A DNA stretch of 64,000 nucleotides from Chryseobacterium sp. C-71 (lineage in GTDB: Bacteria > Bacteroidota > Bacteroidia > Flavobacteriales > Weeksellaceae), in contig NZ_CP087131.1 in assembly GCF_020911865.1 (NCBI RefSeq), positions 3,162,001 through 3,226,000 on the forward strand, in the 5' to 3' direction. Positions 26,233 to 35,303 of the stretch are shown piece after piece. The translations under genes were made by a program, and so were the position numbers. Every line of letters begins with the position of its first letter. Within the stretch, counting starts at the first letter, position 1. The notes beneath the pieces are model-generated. The model made no database searches. It saw only the letters and a list, made by a program, of their open reading frames with translations, and was not told where the DNA came from.

Positions 26233-27879
26233 ATGAAAAAACTCAATATTTTTGTTCTGTTATTTGCTGCAATTTTGTTTCATGCTCAGGCAATTTCCGG
26301 AACTGTTTTGTCCAAAGAAGAAAATACTCCGATCGCTTATGTGAAGGTAGGTGTTGAAAAAGAAAATGTGGGAATCATCAGTGATGAGAAAGGAGAGTTT
26401 TCTATCGATTTGTCTAAAATAAATCCTTCTGCTAAAGTAAGAATCGATGTTCCAGGATACGAGAGCTACACAGAAACCGTTCAGAATTTCGTAAAACAAA
26501 ATGACAGGAAAATTTATCTAAAAGAAAAATTCAAAAATATTCAGGAAGTAAAAATTGCACCTAAAAAACTGGTTGATAAAAACTGGGGAGTAAATACGAA
26601 AACGAAAAGTGTAATGTATTCCGTAAAACCTGAATTAAGCAAAGACGATTTTTTAGGTGAAACTGCATTGGAATTTAAGGCGAGTAAAAGATCAAAAATC
26701 AAAAATATTCACCTGAATATTGCAAGCATTACCGCAGATCGACCGATAATTATGCGTTACACCATTTATAATGAGAAAAATGGTTTGCCGGGAGAGAGTA
26801 TTTTGGATGAAGAAATAACGGTAGAACTAACGAAGGATAAAATTATAGATGATGCCTTTACTTTAGATGTCAATGAAAAAAATATTTGGGTTCAGGGTAA
26901 GTTCTTTGTCGGAATTCAGTTTTTAAAGGAGTTTGAGGGAAGGCTCAACATCAGCGCCGCACTTTTTAGAACAGGTTATCTGAGAAAATTTTATGGCGAC
27001 TGGAAAAAAATGACCATTGCTGCACCAGCCATTAATATTGATGTGAAAGTAGATAAAAACGGAAAAAATGAAATTCAGGAAGAATATGATAATGATAGTG
27101 GAGTATCAAATCTTTTTCATGATGTAAGCAAATATCAAATGGAAGCCGAACAATCAATTTACGGTAAAAATGCATCTGCGGGTAAAGTTTTTAAACTAAA
27201 AGATGCGGATTTATACTACGAAACCTACGGGGAAGGTGAGCCTTTGCTTTTGCTCCACGGAAACTCAGGAAGCATCAGAGATTTTTATCAGCAAATTCCG
27301 GAACTTGCAAAGTATTTTAAAGTAATTGCTGTTGACACAAGAGCGCAAGGTAAAAGCATTGATAAAACGCAGAAGGATTTTAGTTATAAAATTTTCGCAA
27401 ATGATATGAAAGCTTTAATTGATGATTTAGGCTTAAAAAAAGTAAACGTCGCAGGCTGGAGCGACGGTGGAAATACAGGACTAGAGTTTGCTTTAAAATA
27501 TCCTGAAAATTTAAATAAATTAATTACGATCGGAGCCAACTCCTCTGTTGATGGGGTAGATGAGGAATTAATAAGTAAATTCACATTGAGCCTGAAGGCC
27601 ATGCACTATGAAAACAAACCGGAAAAATTTAATGAAAGGAGATTGCTAAAACTGATGTTGAACGAGCCGAATATTTCACATAAAGATTTAAATAAAATTC
27701 AATCTGCAGTTTTGGTAATTGCCGGCGAAAAGGATGTGATTAAGCCTGAACATTCTGAATTATTATCAAAACAAATTCCCAATGCAACACTGAAAATTTA
27801 TAAAGATGCAACGCACATGATTCCGTTTGAAAATGCAGATGAACTGAATAAAGATATCGTTGAATTTCTGAGAAAATAG
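26233..27879 (+). CDS. Secreted fusion: CarboxypepD-regulatory-like domain plus alpha/beta hydrolase
   Basis: A 548-residue exported protein. The signal peptide (residues about 1-19, ends LFHAQA) is followed by a carboxypeptidase-regulatory-like beta sandwich (about 20-105: ISGTVLSKEENTPIAYVKVG). A beta-rich middle domain (about 140-285) is unrecognised. A C-terminal alpha/beta hydrolase starts near 325: LLLLHGNSGS (oxyanion region), GWSDGG (nucleophile elbow, Ser), AGEKDVIKP (acid), DATHMIP (His). The full catalytic triad appears present. A start 18 bp upstream (26215) is possible, but MKKLNIF begins a normal signal peptide. The substrate is unknown; an ester or lipid in the periplasm or at the surface is likely. 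Confidence 0.8.
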   Translation: MKKLNIFVLLFAAILFHAQAISGTVLSKEENTPIAYVKVGVEKENVGIISDEKGEFSIDLSKINPSAKVRIDVPGYESYTETVQNFVKQNDRKIYLKEKFKNIQEVKIAPKKLVDKNWGVNTKTKSVMYSVKPELSKDDFLGETALEFKASKRSKIKNIHLNIASITADRPIIMRYTIYNEKNGLPGESILDEEITVELTKDKIIDDAFTLDVNEKNIWVQGKFFVGIQFLKEFEGRLNISAALFRTGYLRKFYGDWKKMTIAAPAINIDVKVDKNGKNEIQEEYDNDSGVSNLFHDVSKYQMEAEQSIYGKNASAGKVFKLKDADLYYETYGEGEPLLLLHGNSGSIRDFYQQIPELAKYFKVIAVDTRAQGKSIDKTQKDFSYKIFANDMKALIDDLGLKKVNVAGWSDGGNTGLEFALKYPENLNKLITIGANSSVDGVDEELISKFTLSLKAMHYENKPEKFNERRLLKLMLNEPNISHKDLNKIQSAVLVIAGEKDVIKPEHSELLSKQIPNATLKIYKDATHMIPFENADELNKDIVEFLRK

Positions 27880-27880
27880 T

Positions 27881-28744
27881 TTAGTCCAAAGTCAGACTTT
27901 TCAATGACCAGACTCCGCCATTGTAGACATCTAAATCTACTTTAGTGTTGATGCCATGAACGATTCCGTTTTCTGTGAACTGCCAAAAATCCCACTGGTC
28001 ATCAGGCGATGGAGTAGGAACGTCATTGTAATTGGCCAGCCAAAGCGGATAATCGTCAAATTCGCCCTTCAGAAAATCTTTGTAGTAATGGTAGTAAGTG
28101 TAAATGATAGGTTTTTCACCATAAGTTTCTTCAATAATTTTGCACCAGATTTTCAAGTCTGCAACCAAATTTTTATTTGATTTCCGTCTTGGGATTTTTT
28201 CAATATCTAAAATAGGAGGAAGGTCACCACTTTCCAGTTTCACATTTTCAAGAAAATTATTTGCCTGAATTACCGGATCTTCATCATCTCTGTAAAAATG
28301 GTAGGCTCCCCGTACAAGATTGTGCTTTTTTGCCTGCTGCCAAAACTCATCAAAATGTTTATCGGCACTGCGGTTTCCCATAGTTGCACGCATTACCACA
28401 AATTCAAGCGGAATGGTCTTGTTTCCGATGCTCAGACTTTCCCATTTGATATCTTCCCGATTTTGATAGTGTGAAATATCAAAACCATATGTTTTATCAA
28501 GATTATTGCTGAGAATTTTCTGGATTCTTAAAGTTTCTTTTTCGTTATTGTGAAGCTTTTTATGAGTGAATTTGTTAAAATATAAAGCATAATAGTAACT
28601 TATTGACTGCTTGAGATATAATCCCGTTCCGAACAACGCAATAATCAATATTCCCAAAAGAATTTTTCGTCGGAAAAAATAGTTATTCCGACGGGTTTTA
28701 TGCACTCTTTTGGCAGTTTTTTTGGTGTACTTTTTTGGGCTCAT
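27881..28744 (-). CDS. Glycoside hydrolase family 25 lysozyme, membrane anchored
   Basis: A 287-residue muramidase that cleaves peptidoglycan. A basic N-terminus (about 25 residues) precedes one transmembrane anchor (about 28-46), so the catalytic domain faces the periplasm. GH25 motifs: YGFDISHYQ with the first Asp, VVMRATMG, GAYHFYR, PPILDIE with the catalytic Asp-x-Glu pair, and PLWLANY and WDFWQFT near the end. Upstream in-frame codons to 28882 overlap the divergent NDH-2 gene, and a -7 element TAGTTTTG lies at 28761-28754, so 28744 is the likely start. Only nine bases separate that element from the ATG. Confidence 0.9.
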   Translation of the reverse strand: MSPKKYTKKTAKRVHKTRRNNYFFRRKILLGILIIALFGTGLYLKQSISYYYALYFNKFTHKKLHNNEKETLRIQKILSNNLDKTYGFDISHYQNREDIKWESLSIGNKTIPLEFVVMRATMGNRSADKHFDEFWQQAKKHNLVRGAYHFYRDDEDPVIQANNFLENVKLESGDLPPILDIEKIPRRKSNKNLVADLKIWCKIIEETYGEKPIIYTYYHYYKDFLKGEFDDYPLWLANYNDVPTPSPDDQWDFWQFTENGIVHGINTKVDLDVYNGGVWSLKSLTLD

Positions 28745-28753
28745 AAAGTTTTG

Positions 28754-28803
28754 CAAAACTAACTTTTTAAGCCATAAAATACTAAATAAAATAAGTAAAT
28801 TTG
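28754..28803. promoter_or_regulatory. Divergent promoter pair for the GH25 and NDH-2 genes
   Basis: Minus-strand TAGTTTTG (28761-28754) serves the lysozyme and plus-strand TAAATTTG (28796-28803) serves the NADH dehydrogenase. Each matches TAnnTTTG and lies close to its start codon. Clear TTG elements at 19 nt were not found. Confidence 0.5.
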
Positions 28804-28808
28804 TTACT

Positions 28809-30071
28809 ATGGAAACACGCGAAAAGATCATCATCATCGGAGGAGGTTTTGCGGGGCTGCAGCTTGCGAAAACATTAAACAATAAAAATAAAAAAGTAAT
28901 CGTTCTCGATAAAGTAAACCATCACATGTTTCAGCCGCTGTTTTATCAGGTTGCATGTGGCAGGATTGAGCCTTCCAATATTTCATTTCCCTTCCGAAAG
29001 ATCTTTCAGGAATCCAGAAATACACAGTTTCGATTGACAGACGTTAAAGAAATTATTCCTTCTCAAAATAAAGTCATTACTGACGGAGCAGAATTCACTT
29101 ATGATAAACTGATTATCGCCACAGGCTGCAAAACCAATTTCTTTGGAAATAAAGATTTGGAAAGCAAAGCCTTTGGGATGAAAAATACCCAGGAAGCCAT
29201 CGGAATCAGAAATCATGTTTTGATGACTTTTGAAAAACTGATTCTTGAAAAAAGCCGCAGTGACGACGGAAACTGGAACATCGTCATCGTAGGAAGCGGA
29301 CCAACAGGTGTAGAATTAGCGGGAGCTTTTTCTGAAATGAAAAAAGACATTCTTCCCCGCGATTATCCTTACATGAATTTTGATAATCTTAAAATCATTT
29401 TGGTAAGTTCTACAGAAAAACCTTTGGCGGTGATGAGCCCCGAGGCACAAGAGAAATCTGAAAAATATCTGAAAGACCTTGGCGTTGAATTTATGAGCGG
29501 AGAAATCGTTACAGATTATGATGGCGACAAAGTCTACCTGAAAAGCGGAAAAGAAATCCCGTCTAATAACGTGATTTGGGCAGCTGGAGTTGTGGGAAAT
29601 GTAATAGATGGTTTTCCTACAGAAAAACTGATCAGAAACAGATATATAGTTGACAGATTTAATAAAATTAAAGGCTACGAAAATATTTATGCAGTAGGTG
29701 ATATTGCGTATATGGAAACTCCGAAATATCCACAGGGGCATCCTCAGGTTGCCAATGTTGCCATTAATCAGGCGAAAAATTTAGGCAAAAACTTCTTAAA
29801 GAAAAATGCTGGCGAATGGACGGAATATGAATACAAAGATCAAGGTTCTTTAGCCACCATCGGAAAGCACAGAGCTGTTGTCGATTTACCTTTTATTAAA
29901 TTTCAGGGATTTTTAGCTTGGTATTTTTGGATGTTTTTACATTTAATGCTTATTTTGAGCGTTCGAAATAAATTGGCGATATTTTTTAATTGGATGTGGA
30001 GCTACTTTAACAAAGATTCTTCCCTACGTCTGATCATTTCGCCAAGTAAAAAAAATAATACGCAGCAATGA
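28809..30071 (+). CDS. ndh: NAD(P)/FAD-dependent oxidoreductase, type II NADH dehydrogenase
   Basis: A 420-residue flavoprotein that passes electrons from NADH to quinone without pumping protons. The FAD site is [14 protein letters not shown] near residue 10, the NADH site [15 protein letters not shown] near 165, and [11 protein letters not shown] is the second FAD motif. A C-terminal hydrophobic segment ([16 protein letters not shown]) gives membrane attachment, as in NDH-2. Codons upstream to 28710 are in frame but lie across the -7 element at 28796-28803, so 28809 is used. It overlaps trmD by four bases (ATGA). Confidence 0.9.
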   Translation: METREKIIIIGGGFAGLQLAKTLNNKNKKVIVLDKVNHHMFQPLFYQVACGRIEPSNISFPFRKIFQESRNTQFRLTDVKEIIPSQNKVITDGAEFTYDKLIIATGCKTNFFGNKDLESKAFGMKNTQEAIGIRNHVLMTFEKLILEKSRSDDGNWNIVIVGSGPTGVELAGAFSEMKKDILPRDYPYMNFDNLKIILVSSTEKPLAVMSPEAQEKSEKYLKDLGVEFMSGEIVTDYDGDKVYLKSGKEIPSNNVIWAAGVVGNVIDGFPTEKLIRNRYIVDRFNKIKGYENIYAVGDIAYMETPKYPQGHPQVANVAINQAKNLGKNFLKKNAGEWTEYEYKDQGSLATIGKHRAVVDLPFIKFQGFLAWYFWMFLHLMLILSVRNKLAIFFNWMWSYFNKDSSLRLIISPSKKNNTQQ

Positions 30072-30742
30072 GAATTGATATAATAAGCGTGCTTCCAGAA
30101 TTGATGGAAAGTCCGTTCAGAACTTCTATTTTGAAGAGAGCAGTTGATAAAGGTTTGGTAGAAGTACATTTTCATCAGTTGAGAGATTGGTCAATCAACA
30201 AGCACAGACAAATCGATGATGAGCCTTATGGTGGTGGAGCCGGAATGGTGATGATGATTGAGCCTCTGGATAAATGTATTTCTGAGTTGAAATCTCAACG
30301 AGATTATGATGAAATTATCTATTTGACTCCTGACGGAGAAACGCTGAATCAGAAAATTTCTAATTCTCTTTCAATAAAAAATAACCTGATTTTCCTGTGT
30401 GGTCATTACAAAGGGATTGATCAAAGAGTGCGAGATCTTCATATTACAAAAGAAATTTCAATTGGAGATTTTGTTTTGACAGGCGGTGAATTGGCTGCTT
30501 GTGTATTGGCTGATTCAATTATTCGTTTGGTTCCCGGAGTTTTAAATGATGAACAGAGTGCTCTGACTGACAGTTTTCAGGATGATCTTTTGTCGCCTCC
30601 TATCTATACCAGACCAGAATCTTACAAAGGATTAGATGTTCCAAAAATTCTTTTGAGCGGAAATTTTGCTAAAATTGAAGAATGGAGGCATGAAGAAGCA
30701 CTAAGAATTACTGAAGAAAAACGACCTGATTTATTACAATAA
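30068..30742 (+). CDS. trmD: tRNA (guanine-37-N1)-methyltransferase
   Basis: Transfers a methyl group from SAM to N1 of G37 in tRNAs, which prevents frameshifting. At 224 residues it has the usual length. SPOUT knot motifs are clear: [13 protein letters not shown] near residue 58, [13 protein letters not shown] near 115, and [16 protein letters not shown] with VPGVL near 135-160. In most bacteria trmD sits in a ribosomal operon (rpsP-rimM-trmD-rplS); here it overlaps ndh instead. Confidence 0.97.
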   Translation: MRIDIISVLPELMESPFRTSILKRAVDKGLVEVHFHQLRDWSINKHRQIDDEPYGGGAGMVMMIEPLDKCISELKSQRDYDEIIYLTPDGETLNQKISNSLSIKNNLIFLCGHYKGIDQRVRDLHITKEISIGDFVLTGGELAACVLADSIIRLVPGVLNDEQSALTDSFQDDLLSPPIYTRPESYKGLDVPKILLSGNFAKIEEWRHEEALRITEEKRPDLLQ

Positions 30743-30766
30743 TATGTAATTTGCTTGTAAATTTTT

Positions 30767-30793
30767 ACGATTGAACGTAAGCGCAATCGTTTT
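30767..30793 (+). terminator. Probable terminator of ndh-trmD
   Basis: Stem ACGATTG/CAATCGT with a short TTTTC tail, 25 bp after trmD. A second 7-bp hairpin (GATTTCT/AGAAATC, 30802-30822) follows. The rest of the gap up to 31028 holds no gene; a leader hairpin CTGAAATT/AATTTCAG lies at 30981-31005. Confidence 0.5.
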
Positions 30794-31028
30794 CAAATAA
30801 CGATTTCTGAAATTTAGAAATCATTTAGAGAAGAGTTTTTATGAATGTAAATTCATTTTTATTAAAATTTTCGCTTAAATAAATTAACAAGCTTACGATT
30901 ATGTCAATTTTTTTGCGTTTTATGTGAAAATTTAATTATGATTAGTGGTATGATACTAAAAAAAACAATAAATTTACACTCTGAAATTAAAATTGAAAAT
31001 TTCAGAATGCCAATAGAAAAACGTGTAG

Positions 31029-31961
31029 ATGGAATTGTTTGCTTTTTATAATGTAGAAAATTTATTTTTGCCAGACCCGCCGCCTAATCATAGGCTAGAT
31101 CCTACAACTTCGGGACTTAGAAATTGGGACGAAAGAAAATATAGAGACAAACTTTTCAAAATTTCACACGTCTTTCAGCTGATGAAGGATGAAACAGGCA
31201 TTCTTCCGTGCATGATTGGTCTTTCTGAGATTTCCGGAAGAAAAGTTCTGGAAGATCTTGTGGAGATGAGCCCTTTCAATTCTCAATATGGCATCGTTCA
31301 TTACAACTCGATGGATGAAAGAAAGGTGGATGTAGCCTTACTTTATGATAAATCTAAAATTGAAATCATAGATTCTGAAGCCATCACATTTTTCTTTGAA
31401 ATAGTAGACAATAATCCTGAAAACTACGATACGACAAGGGATGTATTATTCTCGAAAGTTAAATTTAAAGAAGAAATTATCAATGTTTTTGTAGCGCATC
31501 TTCCTTCAAAAAGAGAGAAAGATATCAATCAGCCGAAACGCGATTATATTTTAAGCGAAATCAGAAACAGAATTGTTCAGATCGTCAATGTTGAAAAGGA
31601 AAATGTAATTCTTTGCGGTGATTTTAATGAAAATCCTGACGGCGAAGGTTTACTGAAAATCCTTTTCGATGATAAAAATGAAAAAGTTCTGAACAATCCT
31701 TTTCAGGAATTGTATTCTACCAAAAATTATTCGGCTTTTCACTATAAATCAGGCCTCTTGTTTGACCAGATTTTATTGTCAAAATCATTTTTTGATGACA
31801 ATCAATCATTATCCTATTACGATGCCAAAATTTTTAAGCCAGAAAAACTGAGAAGCAGAAATAAAATGTTTAGTGACAGGCCTTTCAGAACCTATGCAGG
31901 AAGTCGTTATCTGGGCGGTTACAGTGATCATTTTCCTGTTTTTATAGTATTAAAGAAATAA
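31029..31961 (+). CDS. Endonuclease/exonuclease/phosphatase family protein
   Basis: A 310-residue metal-dependent hydrolase of the EEP fold (DNase I, exonuclease III, phosphoesterases). Visible are FYNVENLF at the start (first Asn), IGLSEISGRKVLEDL with the metal-binding Glu, VAHLPSKR, ILCGDFNENPDG (catalytic Asp and Asn) and GYSDHFPVF (terminal Asp-His). No signal peptide is seen, so it is cytoplasmic. The substrate could be DNA or a phosphoester. Confidence 0.88.
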   Translation: MELFAFYNVENLFLPDPPPNHRLDPTTSGLRNWDERKYRDKLFKISHVFQLMKDETGILPCMIGLSEISGRKVLEDLVEMSPFNSQYGIVHYNSMDERKVDVALLYDKSKIEIIDSEAITFFFEIVDNNPENYDTTRDVLFSKVKFKEEIINVFVAHLPSKREKDINQPKRDYILSEIRNRIVQIVNVEKENVILCGDFNENPDGEGLLKILFDDKNEKVLNNPFQELYSTKNYSAFHYKSGLLFDQILLSKSFFDDNQSLSYYDAKIFKPEKLRSRNKMFSDRPFRTYAGSRYLGGYSDHFPVFIVLKK

Positions 31962-31993
31962 ATGACAATATAAAAAAAAGTAATAAATCTAAG

Positions 31994-32464
31994 ATGAAAA
32001 ACTCAACCAGTACAAGCTATCATTTAGACCCTTTAGATAAAGAAATTATCTATATGTTGATGGATAATGCTAAAAGCTCTTTGGCATACATTTCTAAGCA
32101 GGTAGGGATCTCAACTACAGCTGTGCATCAAAGAATCAAAAAGCTGGAGCACGCAGGCGTAATCGAAAACTCTATTTCATTTCTGAACCCAAGAAAAATA
32201 GGATATAAAGTTGTTTCGTACATCGGGATGTTCCTCGATCAGCCAAGCCATTATCCGGATGTGGTAAAAGCACTGAAAGATGTAAATGAAGTAGTAGAAG
32301 CACATTACACCACAGGAAATTATACGATTTTCTTAAAGGTTTTATGCATAGACAACGACCATCTGATGGAGATTTTAAATAAACTTCAGAAAATGAAAGG
32401 AGTGACAAGAACGGAAACTTTTATATCTTTGGAGCAAGGGATCAACCGACAACTCAAAGTATAA
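31994..32464 (+). CDS. Lrp/AsnC family transcriptional regulator
   Basis: A 156-residue regulator. The winged HTH is in residues about 10-60 (LDKEIIYMLMDNAKSS, then ISKQVGISTTAVHQRIKKLEHAG in parts), and the ligand-binding RAM domain fills the rest (VEAHYTTGNYTIFLKVLC). It is followed at 5 bp by deoC, so the two are co-transcribed. The effector is probably an amino acid, but nothing in the sequence says which. Confidence 0.92.
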   Translation: MKNSTSTSYHLDPLDKEIIYMLMDNAKSSLAYISKQVGISTTAVHQRIKKLEHAGVIENSISFLNPRKIGYKVVSYIGMFLDQPSHYPDVVKALKDVNEVVEAHYTTGNYTIFLKVLCIDNDHLMEILNKLQKMKGVTRTETFISLEQGINRQLKV

Positions 32465-32469
32465 TAAAA

Positions 32470-33210
32470 ATGAATATTGCTCAGTATTTAGATTCAACTT
32501 ATTTAAAGACGCCGTTGCAGGCAGGGATTTCTGAAGAGGAAACTTTGCAGAAAGTAAAACAACTCACTCAGGAAGCGATTGATCATCATTTGTATGCGGT
32601 CATGATTCGTCCTGATTATGTTGCTGGAATCAGAAAATATATTCTGGAGAAAAATGCTGATGTTATTTTGGGGACAGTGATTGGTTTTCACGAAGGAACT
32701 TATTCTTTGGATGCAAAATTAGCTGAAGCCCAAAAAGCAATCGTCGACGGTGCTGATGAATTGGATTTCGTGATCAATTATTCTGAATATCTAAAAGGAA
32801 ATCTGGAGTATATGAAAGAGGAATTTCTAAAATGCACTCAATTATGTATACAGAACGAAAAAGTTGCCAAATGGATCATCGAAATTGCCGCTCTCACCGA
32901 TGAGCAAATCGCTGATCTGACGAAGCATGTTTCCAATTGGGCAGTAGAAAATTTCCATGAGGATGATTTAGCTAAAATTTTCGTGAAATCTTCCACCGGT
33001 TTTTACGAAACAAAAGAGGGAAAACCCAACGGAGCAACATTTGAAGGTGTAAAAATTATGCTCGACAATGCCGGAAAACTTCCTGTAAAAGCAGCAGGCG
33101 GAGTAAGAACTCCTGAAGATGCCGAAAAGATGATCAATCTCGGTGTCAAACGGATAGGTACTTCCTCAGCTTTGGCTTTAATTAAAAATGAATCTTCTAC
33201 GGAAGTCTGA
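32470..33210 (+). CDS. deoC: Deoxyribose-phosphate aldolase
   Basis: Splits 2-deoxyribose 5-phosphate into acetaldehyde and glyceraldehyde 3-phosphate during deoxynucleoside breakdown. It is 246 residues long. The Schiff-base Lys lies in KIFVKSSTGF, the second Lys in VKAAGGVRTPEDA and the Asp in ELDFVINY. No other deo genes adjoin it; it is coupled to the Lrp-type regulator, an uncommon pairing. A strong terminator follows. Confidence 0.95.
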   Translation: MNIAQYLDSTYLKTPLQAGISEEETLQKVKQLTQEAIDHHLYAVMIRPDYVAGIRKYILEKNADVILGTVIGFHEGTYSLDAKLAEAQKAIVDGADELDFVINYSEYLKGNLEYMKEEFLKCTQLCIQNEKVAKWIIEIAALTDEQIADLTKHVSNWAVENFHEDDLAKIFVKSSTGFYETKEGKPNGATFEGVKIMLDNAGKLPVKAAGGVRTPEDAEKMINLGVKRIGTSSALALIKNESSTEV

Positions 33211-33218
33211 ATTTATAC

Positions 33219-33248
33219 AAAACCTTATCAGCGATAAGGTTTTTTTGT
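33219..33248 (+). terminator. Terminator of deoC
   Basis: 11-bp perfect stem AAAACCTTATC/GATAAGGTTTT with a three-base loop and a T run. Confidence 0.88.
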
Positions 33249-33273
33249 TTTAATTTATAAAACCTGTTTGGGG

Positions 33274-33379
33274 AAATTTCTTCTTACCCCAACTCTAGAG
33301 GGAGGAAGAAATTTATTTCAAAGGTATTGTCTAAAAATCAATTTACTCCCTTTAGGATCGGGGAAATAAATTGATTTTT
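33274..33379. repeat. Two tandem hairpins with C-rich/G-rich loops
   Basis: Hairpin 1: AAATTTCTTC/GAAGAAATTT (33274-33283, 33305-33314). Hairpin 2: AAAAATCAATTTA/TAAATTGATTTTT (33333-33345, 33367-33379), 13 bp and perfect. Both loops carry a CCC(C) and a GGG(G) block that can extend the stems. There is no coding frame. It lies between the deoC terminator and the mazG -7 element (TAAATTTG, 33415-33422) and looks like a dispersed palindromic repeat. Confidence 0.45.
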
Positions 33380-33444
33380 ATTTTGAACAGACATTAAAGA
33401 AACATTATTATAATTAAATTTGTACCACCTTTTAATTCTCAATT

Positions 33445-34218
33445 ATGAACACCAGACAGGAAAAAATCGAAGCTTTTGGAAGACTTTTGGATATTATGGA
33501 TGACCTTCGTGAAAAATGTCCGTGGGATCAGAAGCAAACGCTTCAGACACTTCGTCATTTGACGTTGGAAGAAACGTACGAACTTTCAGATGCTTTGTTG
33601 CAGGAAGATTTAACTGAAATTAAAAAAGAGCTCGGTGATGTACTTCTGCATCTGGTTTTTTATGCTAAAATAGGTTCAGAGAAAGAGAGTTTCGATATTG
33701 CTGATGTTATTAATTCTTTAAACGAAAAACTGATTTTCCGTCATCCTCATATTTATGGTGATGTGGAAGTGAAAGATGAAGCGGAGGTAAAACAGAATTG
33801 GGAAAAACTAAAGCTTAAAGAAGGTAACAAATCGATTTTGGGAGGTGTTCCTAAAGGATTACCAAGTATGGTAAAAGCGTACCGAATTCAGGAAAAAGTA
33901 AAAGGAATTGGTTTTGAATTTCATGATGCGGATGATGCATGGAAAAAAGTTGATGAAGAGATTCAGGAATTTCATGAGGAAAGTGATTTGGATAAAAAAG
34001 AACAGGAATTGGGAGATGTATTTTTCTCATTAATCAATTACGCAAGAATTTCAGGTTTAAATCCAGATTCAGCTTTGGAGAGAACTAATCTTAAATTCAT
34101 TTCCAGGTTCCAGAAGATGGAAAATTTAGCTTTAGAAAGAAATCTTAAATTGGAAAATATGACGTTGGAAGAAATGGACGAACTTTGGGATGAAGTAAAA
34201 CTTTTAAATAAAAACTAA
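33445..34218 (+). CDS. mazG: Nucleoside triphosphate pyrophosphohydrolase
   Basis: A 257-residue enzyme that hydrolyses NTPs and dNTPs to monophosphates and pyrophosphate, cleaning the pool of abnormal nucleotides. Two MazG domains are visible. The first has CPWDQKQTLQTLRHLTLEETYEL in pieces, with the EExxE metal site, and KKELGDVLLHLVFYAKI. The second has VDEEIQEFHEE and EQELGDVFFSLINYAR. It is followed at one base by a lipoprotein gene, and a -7 element lies at 33415-33422. Confidence 0.96.
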   Translation: MNTRQEKIEAFGRLLDIMDDLREKCPWDQKQTLQTLRHLTLEETYELSDALLQEDLTEIKKELGDVLLHLVFYAKIGSEKESFDIADVINSLNEKLIFRHPHIYGDVEVKDEAEVKQNWEKLKLKEGNKSILGGVPKGLPSMVKAYRIQEKVKGIGFEFHDADDAWKKVDEEIQEFHEESDLDKKEQELGDVFFSLINYARISGLNPDSALERTNLKFISRFQKMENLALERNLKLENMTLEEMDELWDEVKLLNKN

Positions 34219-34219
34219 A

Positions 34220-35098
34220 ATGAAAATGAATATATTTTGCACAGTTTCTGCCATGTTATTATTAAGCTGTAATCCCAAAAATCCGAGTGAAAAAACGGAG
34301 CAAGATTCTTTGAAAACTGAATTTTCTCTGCCCAAAAAACTGAAAGAAGTTTCCGGGATTGCTCTTTCGCAGGATCAGAAAACCATTTGGGCCATCGAAG
34401 ACGCCGGAAATAAAAATGTGGTGTACGGATTAAACCGACAAGGCGAATTGACTACTGACGTTTTGGTGGAAAACGCTGAAAACAATGATTGGGAAGATAT
34501 TACAAAAGATACAGCCGGAAATATCTACATCGGAGATTTTGGAAATAACGAAAATGACAGACAGAATCTTTCCATTTTAAAATTAGATTTAAAAACTGAT
34601 TCTCAGAAATCGACAAAGGTTATTCAGACAACAAAATTTCATTATGAAGGACAGACTGAATTTCCTCCTAAAAAATCAAATTTACTGTACGATTGTGAAG
34701 CTTTTGTAGAGAAAGACGGCAGTTTTTACCTGTTCACAAAAAACAGAAGCAAAGGTTTTGACGGGACTTTTCTGGTTTTCCAAATTCCAAACAAAGAAGG
34801 AGATTTTGAAGCGAAATTAGTTGGTAAACTGAAACTGGAAGGTGGTTACAGTGATGCGGCAATTACTTCAGCAACCATCAATTCAAAAAATCAGATTGTG
34901 CTTCTGAATCATAAAAACATTAACATACTTTCAGGATTTACAGCGAATGATTTTAGTTCATCCAAAATTCAGAAAATACCTTTAAATCACAATTCACAAA
35001 AAGAAGCGGTCGTTTTTGTTGATGATAAAACCTTGTTGATTGCGGATGAAAAAGATAAGAATGAAGGTGGAAATGTGTATGAGTTTTCTTTAAATTAA
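34220..35098 (+). CDS. Lipoprotein with SdiA-regulated/beta-propeller-like repeats
   Basis: A 292-residue lipoprotein: the lipobox Leu-Leu-Ser-Cys ends the signal peptide at about Cys17. The mature part contains propeller-like strands VSGIALSQDQKTIWAIEDAG, NNDWEDITKDTAGNIYIGDFG and SDAAITSATINSKNQIVLLNH, each in separate blades. This resembles the SdiA-regulated family, but I place it there only loosely. It abuts mazG, so it is co-transcribed. The role is unknown; attachment to the inner leaflet of the outer membrane is the default. Confidence 0.65.
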   Translation: MKMNIFCTVSAMLLLSCNPKNPSEKTEQDSLKTEFSLPKKLKEVSGIALSQDQKTIWAIEDAGNKNVVYGLNRQGELTTDVLVENAENNDWEDITKDTAGNIYIGDFGNNENDRQNLSILKLDLKTDSQKSTKVIQTTKFHYEGQTEFPPKKSNLLYDCEAFVEKDGSFYLFTKNRSKGFDGTFLVFQIPNKEGDFEAKLVGKLKLEGGYSDAAITSATINSKNQIVLLNHKNINILSGFTANDFSSSKIQKIPLNHNSQKEAVVFVDDKTLLIADEKDKNEGGNVYEFSLN

Positions 35099-35255
35099 AT
35101 ATTCAGTTTATCATTCATTTCGTCGAATCTTCGATTTCTGGAGAAATCTTAATCGTTTGCTTCAGTATCAAAAATTTTCAGCCATAATATTCACTTTAAT
35201 AGATGAATCATTATAAGCATTCATAAACAAACGGGTTTACATGAGAATGTATTCA

Positions 35256-35285
35256 TTGGTATTATAGTGAATAATTGTATCTTTG
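35256..35285 (+). promoter_or_regulatory. Promoter of the 35304 lipoprotein gene
   Basis: TTG (35256-35258), 19-nt spacer, TATCTTTG (35278-35285): a complete consensus match, 18 nt before the chosen ATG. It rules out the in-frame ATG at 35283, which lies inside the -7 element. Confidence 0.75.
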
Positions 35286-35303
35286 CGGCATTTAAAATTA
35301 ACC

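Noticed and set aside
28745..28882. N-terminal extension of the GH25 gene.
   Set aside because: It overlaps the divergent NDH-2 coding region and both promoter elements; the extra residues are not typical of the family.
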